Source: Candidatus Omnitrophota bacterium
Lineage (GTDB): Bacteria > Ratteibacteria > UBA8468 > B48-G9 > JAFGKM01
Assembly: GCA_022704985.1 (NCBI GenBank)
Contig: JAKJFI010000036.1
Span: forward strand, 1-8,104
DNA length: 8,104 bases
Reading direction: 5' to 3'
The notes below the pieces were generated by a model. That model was not told where the DNA came from. It worked only from the letters and a program-made list of their open reading frames with translations, and did not search any database. Positions 6,117 through 8,104 of the stretch are shown here, piece after piece. A program made the translations under genes and the position numbers. Numbering within the stretch: position 1 is the first letter of the stretch; the number at the start of each line of letters is the position of its first letter.

Positions 6117-6282
6117 CTAAGTTGTGTGTTTATAGAATATGGAGCCGTATTCCACGAAGGTCTCACACATTGCGTCTATCTTATCCCAGGTGTGCCCGGG
6201 TCTAACGGGCGATGGATACCATTTTGCTATATAGCCCCCGTTGACCCTGCCTCCCTCATAGGAGACGAACAGGGCATGACTT
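6117..6282 (-). other. Start-less coding-like stretch downstream of ATPase subunit C
   Basis: The frame ending at TAG 6117-6119 stays open through the whole gap up to the subunit C stop, about 54 codons. It reads protein-like, for example YIAKWYPSPVRPGHTWDKID followed by AMCETFVEYGSIFYKHTT. Codon choice (ATA, GGC, TAC, AGG) resembles the neighbouring genes. There is no ATG, GTG or TTG start with a ribosome site at its head. Its only upstream ATG lies inside subunit C, in a different frame. It may be a gene remnant, a 3' fragment left by rearrangement, or an accident of base composition. I do not recognise a family. The rest of the 6000-6282 gap holds only the two hairpin candidates. Confidence 0.2.
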
Positions 6283-7218
6283 TTATATATACTGGTACGG
6301 TGGAAGAATCCATTCCGAAAGAACCTTCGGGTCCACACCGTAAAACTTGCCCAGTGCAAGTCTCTTCACGTTATCAAGCTCCGCTCGCCTGCCTGCAAAA
6401 TAGGCAAAGACCGTCTCGATACCGTACGGTATCAACCTGCCTGTCTTTACATAGTCAATCATCGCCGAATACCTGGCAAAATCATAGCTTTCCGCGGTCA
6501 CAGGCACAGAGGTTTTTCTGTAGGTCCTGCTCACAGCCTCCCACAACACGTTCTCCTCGATAAACCTTTCAATTCTTATCTGTCCGCCATCTATAAAAAA
6601 ACTCTTACCGGATACTGCGCCCGAAATCCCCTGCTGTATGAATGTGGCGATATTTGCAAAATCTATCTCAACTTGCAGGTATTTCCAGATGAAATCCGAA
6701 CGGTATCCCTCAAGCAGTCCGGCGGCGATGCCGTAATACATCTTCCTGAGGGAGAACAGCAAATCCTCCGCTCCCATGTTGTCATGCACGAAACGAAGCA
6801 CACCCTTTAGGTATTCAGGTATATCCTTATAGTTGTTGTTTTCAACAGATGCCTTCAATGTAAAAAAATCAACGGACGAATGTATCGCGTAGTTTTTCTC
6901 TCTTTCAGTGGTGCTCGAATCTTTCCTCGCAATGAGACCGATATTATGGTAGTCGTAATCCAGAAGAAAATAGCGACACATATCTTCCGGAAGATTCCTG
7001 CGCATCTCTCCGGCAAGCTGTGCGGTGAATTCCTCGAAAAGATCCGCAAGCTCCTCCGCCTTTGACGGATTCTGGGGCAACTTGTAGCGGCTATCAGCAA
7101 GTGCGGCGGCGAACTCTCCGAAACTCCCAGACTGTACCGCCCTTGCCAGTTCATCAGCTGTAAGAAATTCCTTTTCAAGGGCTTTTATACTTCCGCTGAC
7201 GGAAATTATATTATCCAT
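6283..7218 (-). CDS. atpC: V/A-type ATP synthase/ATPase subunit C (AC39/NtpC-like)
   Basis: A 311-residue, mostly helical protein matching the V/A-ATPase subunit C (AC39) family, the funnel-shaped central-stalk socket that links the A1/V1 rotor to the membrane ring. Family-like segments are FLLDYDYHNIGLIARK (84-99), the internal-repeat equivalent VEIDFANIATFIQQG (183-197) and the C-terminal IETVFAYFAGRRAELDNVK (267-285) followed by ALGKFYGVDPK (288-298). Length is slightly under the usual 320-350. The ATG at 7218 is chosen over in-frame codons further upstream because it matches the family N-terminus and avoids a tail read from inside the glycosylase gene. It overlaps the UDG stop by eight bases (ATGGATAA) and lacks a Shine-Dalgarno, so coupling is likely. 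No F, A, B or D subunit gene follows. Recognition is by motif pattern, not alignment. Confidence 0.8.
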   Translation of the reverse strand: MDNIISVSGSIKALEKEFLTADELARAVQSGSFGEFAAALADSRYKLPQNPSKAEELADLFEEFTAQLAGEMRRNLPEDMCRYFLLDYDYHNIGLIARKDSSTTEREKNYAIHSSVDFFTLKASVENNNYKDIPEYLKGVLRFVHDNMGAEDLLFSLRKMYYGIAAGLLEGYRSDFIWKYLQVEIDFANIATFIQQGISGAVSGKSFFIDGGQIRIERFIEENVLWEAVSRTYRKTSVPVTAESYDFARYSAMIDYVKTGRLIPYGIETVFAYFAGRRAELDNVKRLALGKFYGVDPKVLSEWILPPYQYI

Positions 7219-7798
7219 TTTTAAAGTCTTTAAGAACTTGGAAATCTTTTTTAAGGGACTCCAGCTTCCCCGGGTCATAAACCGCCACCGCGGGATGGTA
7301 GAGCGCAACTATGCTGATTCTGTTAAACATATCCTGCGAGTGTTCCAGCACCTTTCCGTGAAGAGAGCTGATAGTGCCCTGCTGTTCGAATGAAAACCTT
7401 TCAAGGATATATCTCAATGCATGCCTTCCCAGACAGCATATGACAGAAGGGCTGATTATCTCTATCTGTTTTTCAAGGTAATCTCTGCAGGAGATAACCT
7501 CCCCGCTCTCCGGGTCTCTGTTGTTGGGCGGGCGGCATTTTATTATGTTGGTTATGTAAACGTCATCGCGCTTGAGGCTAATTGAAGAAAGGAGTATATC
7601 CAGCACCTCCCCGGCTTTCCCGCAGAACGGTATGCCCCGCATATCTTCGTTATACCCAGGCGCCTCGCCCACAAAAAGGATGCCGGACGAGAGTCCGCCA
7701 GAACCAAAAACCACGTTTTTCCGGGACTTCCAGAGAGCGCACTTCCTGCATTGCTTCGCTTCGCCTGCAACCTTTTCAAGGTAGGTTTTCTTTTCCAT
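7211..7798 (-). CDS. Family 4 (type-4) uracil-DNA glycosylase, 4Fe-4S
   Basis: A 195-residue base-excision repair enzyme that removes uracil from DNA. Signatures are GEAPGYNED (44-52), GIPFCGKAGEVLD (55-67), VYITNIIKCRPPNNRDP (80-96), the LGRHALRYIL helix (123-132), LHGKV (146-150) and the active-site loop YHPAVAVY (167-174). The four cysteines expected to hold the 4Fe-4S cluster are present as C17, C20, C88 and C104, in the family's CxxC...C-x15-C arrangement. Length fits the usual 190-220. The start at 7798 lies inside the 3' end of the upstream ATPase E-like gene (23-nt overlap), with only a weak AGGCAG upstream. Its stop overlaps ATPase subunit C. It is therefore firmly embedded in an ATPase transcription unit. 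The related SPO1-type UDG family is the only alternative name. Confidence 0.93.
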   Translation of the reverse strand: MEKKTYLEKVAGEAKQCRKCALWKSRKNVVFGSGGLSSGILFVGEAPGYNEDMRGIPFCGKAGEVLDILLSSISLKRDDVYITNIIKCRPPNNRDPESGEVISCRDYLEKQIEIISPSVICCLGRHALRYILERFSFEQQGTISSLHGKVLEHSQDMFNRISIVALYHPAVAVYDPGKLESLKKDFQVLKDFKNG

Positions 7799-8104
7799 TT
7801 ACGATAAACTGCCTGCCAATATTCTCTCTCAGCTCATCGCCCAGAACATCCCTAATGCGGTCCCAGGTAAAAGCTATCTTCCATTTTTCCGTAGAAACTA
7901 TAAATGCATCCTTTAAATCCCTGTCTTTTATGACCTGCACGCCCGATATCTCAACGTCCCCGGCAGATTCCGGAACGGTCACCCTGCAGTTTTTTTCCTT
8001 TATCTCTCTGCAGAACGAGGCAACGATATCCCAGATATCTTCGTTTAAAGAAGCGTAAAATCTTTTTTCCAGCTTCTTCATCACCTCTTCTATGAAAGAA
8101 TTTT
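7776..8104 (-). CDS. V/A-type ATPase subunit E-like protein, C-terminal part (runs off right edge)
   Basis: The last 109 codons of a gene that begins beyond base 8104; the frame is open to the edge. The visible part is a charged helix (FIEEVMKKLEKRFY), then an alpha/beta domain with VTVPE and ISGVQVIKD, ending RDVLGDELRENIGRQFIV. This order, with the GVxV strand and a final helix ending in a hydrophobic, resembles the C-terminal domain of subunit E, the peripheral-stalk partner of V/A-ATPases. The call leans on the neighbouring subunit C gene, because the usual VDN motif of subunit E is not obvious here. A FliH/YscL-type stator protein has a similar layout and cannot be excluded. The in-frame GTG and ATG at 8084 and 8081 are internal, since the reading continues upstream without a stop. 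It overlaps the UDG gene by 23 bases. Confidence 0.5.
   Translation of the reverse strand, partial: NSFIEEVMKKLEKRFYASLNEDIWDIVASFCREIKEKNCRVTVPESAGDVEISGVQVIKDRDLKDAFIVSTEKWKIAFTWDRIRDVLGDELRENIGRQFIVNGKENLP

Noticed and set aside
6060..6563. A 167-codon plus-strand frame crossing the convergent gap and the 3' end of ATPase subunit C.
   Set aside because: More than half is antisense to subunit C, the translation becomes Ser/Arg/Pro-rich there, and there is no ribosome site at its start.

Overview
The window reads as the chromosome of a free-living bacterium, probably Gram-negative. It holds housekeeping genes packed tightly on both strands, with no phage, transposon, CRISPR or tRNA signature. 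Supporting traits are a lipobox-bearing TPR protein, an exported NamZ-type cell-wall enzyme, GatC (indirect Gln/Asn-tRNA synthesis), a long-form HisG with its regulatory domain, and a V/A-type rather than F-type rotary ATPase. A tiny bS22/mS38-like basic protein points away from Proteobacteria, towards groups such as Bacteroidota, Spirochaetota or candidate phyla of the Elusimicrobiota/Omnitrophota kind. That lineage guess is inference only. ATA (Ile) and AGG (Arg) codons are used freely.

Left half, minus strand (1-3793): a compact six-gene run in the order gatC > accA > hisG > 31-residue basic protein > TPR lipoprotein > dxs (5' end only). Junctions are 2 nt apart, overlapping by 8 nt, a 65-nt gap, a 1-nt TAATG overlap and a 4-nt ATGA overlap. 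The run joins tRNA amidation, fatty-acid initiation, histidine synthesis, a probable ribosomal peptide, an envelope lipoprotein and isoprenoid synthesis. It looks like a growth-linked housekeeping operon rather than a single pathway.

Centre (3794-4742): a 170-nt divergent intergenic region separates gatC from an RluB/RsuA-family pseudouridine synthase on the plus strand. Both flanking genes have a -10-like hexamer ending exactly 6 nt before the start codon and no Shine-Dalgarno, so both may be transcribed leaderless. Just after the pseudouridine synthase lie nested TTGAC/GTCAA inverted repeats that overlap a candidate -35 for the next gene, a NamZ/DUF1343 exo-beta-N-acetylmuramidase (4743-5999, plus strand).

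Right part, minus strand (6283-8104): the genes run V/A-ATPase subunit E-like (3' part only) > family-4 uracil-DNA glycosylase > V/A-ATPase subunit C, each overlapping the next. A DNA-repair gene is thus embedded between two ATPase stalk genes. The convergent gap 6000-6282 holds a small perfect hairpin, a T7 run on the minus strand and a start-less, coding-looking stretch of about 54 codons.

I see no spectacular new system. The most useful non-obvious items are the 31-residue basic protein, the symmetric candidate leaderless promoters, and the glycosylase between ATPase subunit genes.
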